In this document: one piece after another, positions 63,001-64,000 of the stretch
Position numbering within the stretch: the first letter of the stretch is position 1
Layout: every line of letters begins with the position of its first letter
Source: Nipponacmea schrenckii
Taxonomy: Eukaryota; Mollusca; Gastropoda; Lottiidae
NCBI GenBank assembly: GCA_030562195.1
Contig: JAUJPP010000005.1
Span: 30,367,106-30,431,105, forward strand
Direction: 5' to 3'
DNA: 64,000 bases
Made by a program: the position numbers and the translations under genes
Notes under the pieces: generated by a model
What the model was told of the DNA's origin: nothing
What the model saw: only the letters and a program-made list of their open reading frames with translations
Databases searched by the model: none

Positions 63001-64000
63001 CTATTACATATAACATCTATAATACAATAGTTAGACTGAAATAAACCATCAATAAAACATACAACATCTATAATATAATAGTTAGACTGAAATAAACCAT
63101 TACTATAATATATAACATATATAATACAATAGTTAGACTGAAATAAACTATTACTATAATATATAACATCTATAATACAATAGTTAGACTGAAATAAACC
63201 ATCACTATAATATAGCATCTATACTACAATAGTTAGAATGAAATAAACCATTACTATAATATATAGCATCTATAATACAATAGTTAGACTGAAATAAACT
63301 ATTACTTTAATATATAACATCTATAATACAATAGTTAGACTGAAATAAACCATTACTATAATATATAACATCTATAATACAATAGTTAGACTGAAATAAA
63401 CCATTACTTTAATATATAACATCTATAATACAAAAGTTAGACTAAATAAATCATTACTATAATATAGAACATCTATGATACAATAGTTAGACTGAAATAA
63501 ACCATTACTATAATATATAACATCTATAATACAATAGTTAGACTAAATAAATCATTACTATAATATATATCATCTATAATACAATAGTTAGACTGAAATA
63601 AACCATTACTATAATATATAGCACCTATATTACAATAGTTAGACTGAAATAAACCATTACTATAATATATAAGATCTGTAATACAATAGTTAGACTGAAA
63701 TAAACCATCACTATAATATATAACATCTATAATACAATAGTTAGACTGTAATAAACCATTACTATAATATATAGCATCTATAATACAATAGTTAGACTGA
63801 AATAAACCATTACTATAATATATAACATCTATAATACAATAGTTAGACTGAAATAAACCATCACTATAATATATAACATCTATAATACAATAGTTAGACT
63901 GAAATAAACTATTACCATAATATATATCATATATAATACAATAGTTAGACTGAAATAAACCATTACTATAATATAAACATCTATAATACAATAGTTAGAC
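59911..64000 (-). CDS. Gene 4: VWDE-like membrane protein, C-terminal part (continues past the window)
   Basis: Minus-strand exons 61413-61302, 61162-61124, 60806-60722 and 60019-59911 join in frame (345 nt, 114 residues plus stop). They encode the CY..G module (TDHCIMDNQCYSNGTMYN), a short linker, one transmembrane helix and a 40-residue tail with NPVYDT. The first exon is a close copy of exon M of gene 1/2, preceded by the same 51-bp array, so gene 4 is a recent paralog in convergent orientation. Its ectodomain should lie beyond position 64000. A type I membrane receptor or adhesion protein is inferred from the tail. Confidence 0.78.
60722..60806 (-). CDS. Gene 4: transmembrane exon
   Basis: Borders atatttgtag|AT and TGTAT|gtaagt, phase 1 to 2, 85 nt. 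Codes for GIDAVAIGVSVAAVVVIILL, then LSLIVVC, a single membrane helix. Confidence 0.78.
61124..61162 (-). CDS. Gene 4: linker microexon
   Basis: Borders tatatttcag|TT and AAAG|gtattt, phase 1 to 1, 39 nt. Codes for YNETEKPITTVK, a short polar Thr-rich juxtamembrane stretch. Confidence 0.65.
61302..61413 (-). CDS. Gene 4: CY..G module exon
   Basis: Borders tatttcag|ACT at 61413 and GCCG|gtaagt at 61302, phase 0 to 1, 112 nt, same length as exon M of gene 1/2. Differences are few (DNQ for ENR, FVC for FIC, EWL for AWV). Confidence 0.85.
61414..64000 (-). repeat. 51-bp tandem array before the gene 4 CY..G exon (~50 units, runs off the window)
   Basis: Same unit as in gene 1/2 (SNYCIIDVIYYSNGLFQ on the minus strand), each with tttatttcag. 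The unit next to the exon is 51 nt and in frame with it. The next one upstream is a base longer. An unusual variant block ('taatccaatgatccaatgat', then 'tttactgcacatataact') occurs at 61801 and again at 62508, a 707-bp internal duplication. Some units are shorter (for example 'atagactggcataaacc'). Confidence 0.92.

Overview
The window looks like nuclear DNA of a marine mollusc. The case for this is large introns with GT-AG borders, abundant decayed LINE, BEL/Pao, Ty3/gypsy and Tc1-like elements, a tRNA-derived SINE, and dispersed 'atacgccca' and GACA-rich repeats of a kind common in mollusc genomes. The species cannot be named from the sequence alone. One run of 500 N (12740-13239) is an assembly gap.

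Layout. 1-17.8 kb is repeat-dominated: LINE and gypsy remnants, a 317-bp tandem repeat, a SINE with perfect 13-bp target duplications (5811-6185), a 4.2-kb foldback-type element with ~1.2-kb inverted arms (6827-11045), a 5'-truncated LINE with 14-bp target duplications (11591-12583), and a dimeric satellite (15636-16420). From 17.8 kb to the end the window holds a cluster of three related genes for extracellular proteins. They combine an N-terminal cysteine domain of the uromodulin/GP2/VWDE type (here called D8C-like), a von Willebrand D domain, EGF-like modules and a C-terminal CY..G module.

Gene 3 (minus, 22966 to 17841, partial) has a signal-peptide exon and two D8C-like exons. Gene 1/2 (plus, 28190-58758) starts head-to-head with gene 3. 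Its first three exons (signal peptide plus D8C-like domain, ending in phase 1) can join in frame to either of two sets of exons. One set is short and nearby: a Thr/Pro mucin-like stalk, a transmembrane segment and a short tail, ending at 35555. The other is a long set at 43250-58758: a beta-rich region, VWD, furin-like sites, an EGF-like module and a CY..G module. All splice phases of the long model agree and the total is exactly 986 codons including stop. Gene 4 (minus, 59911 to beyond 64000, partial) converges on gene 1/2. It has the same CY..G exon but ends in a transmembrane segment and an NPVYD-containing tail.

The most unusual signal is that three introns in these genes hold tandem arrays whose repeat unit is the 3' splice site plus the first 40-60 nt of the following exon: 76 bp x 14 before the second D8C-like exon of gene 1, 51 bp x about 22 before the CY..G exon of gene 1/2, and 51 bp x about 50 before the matching exon of gene 4. 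Two further introns of the cluster hold 21-bp and 22-bp minisatellites of 2-2.6 kb, and the 21-bp unit resembles a branch point, pyrimidine tract and AG. Long open frames inside these arrays are by-products of repeat periodicity and are not annotated as genes.

All calls come from reading the sequence by eye. Family names rest on motif recognition without database searches, and exon models need RNA evidence.
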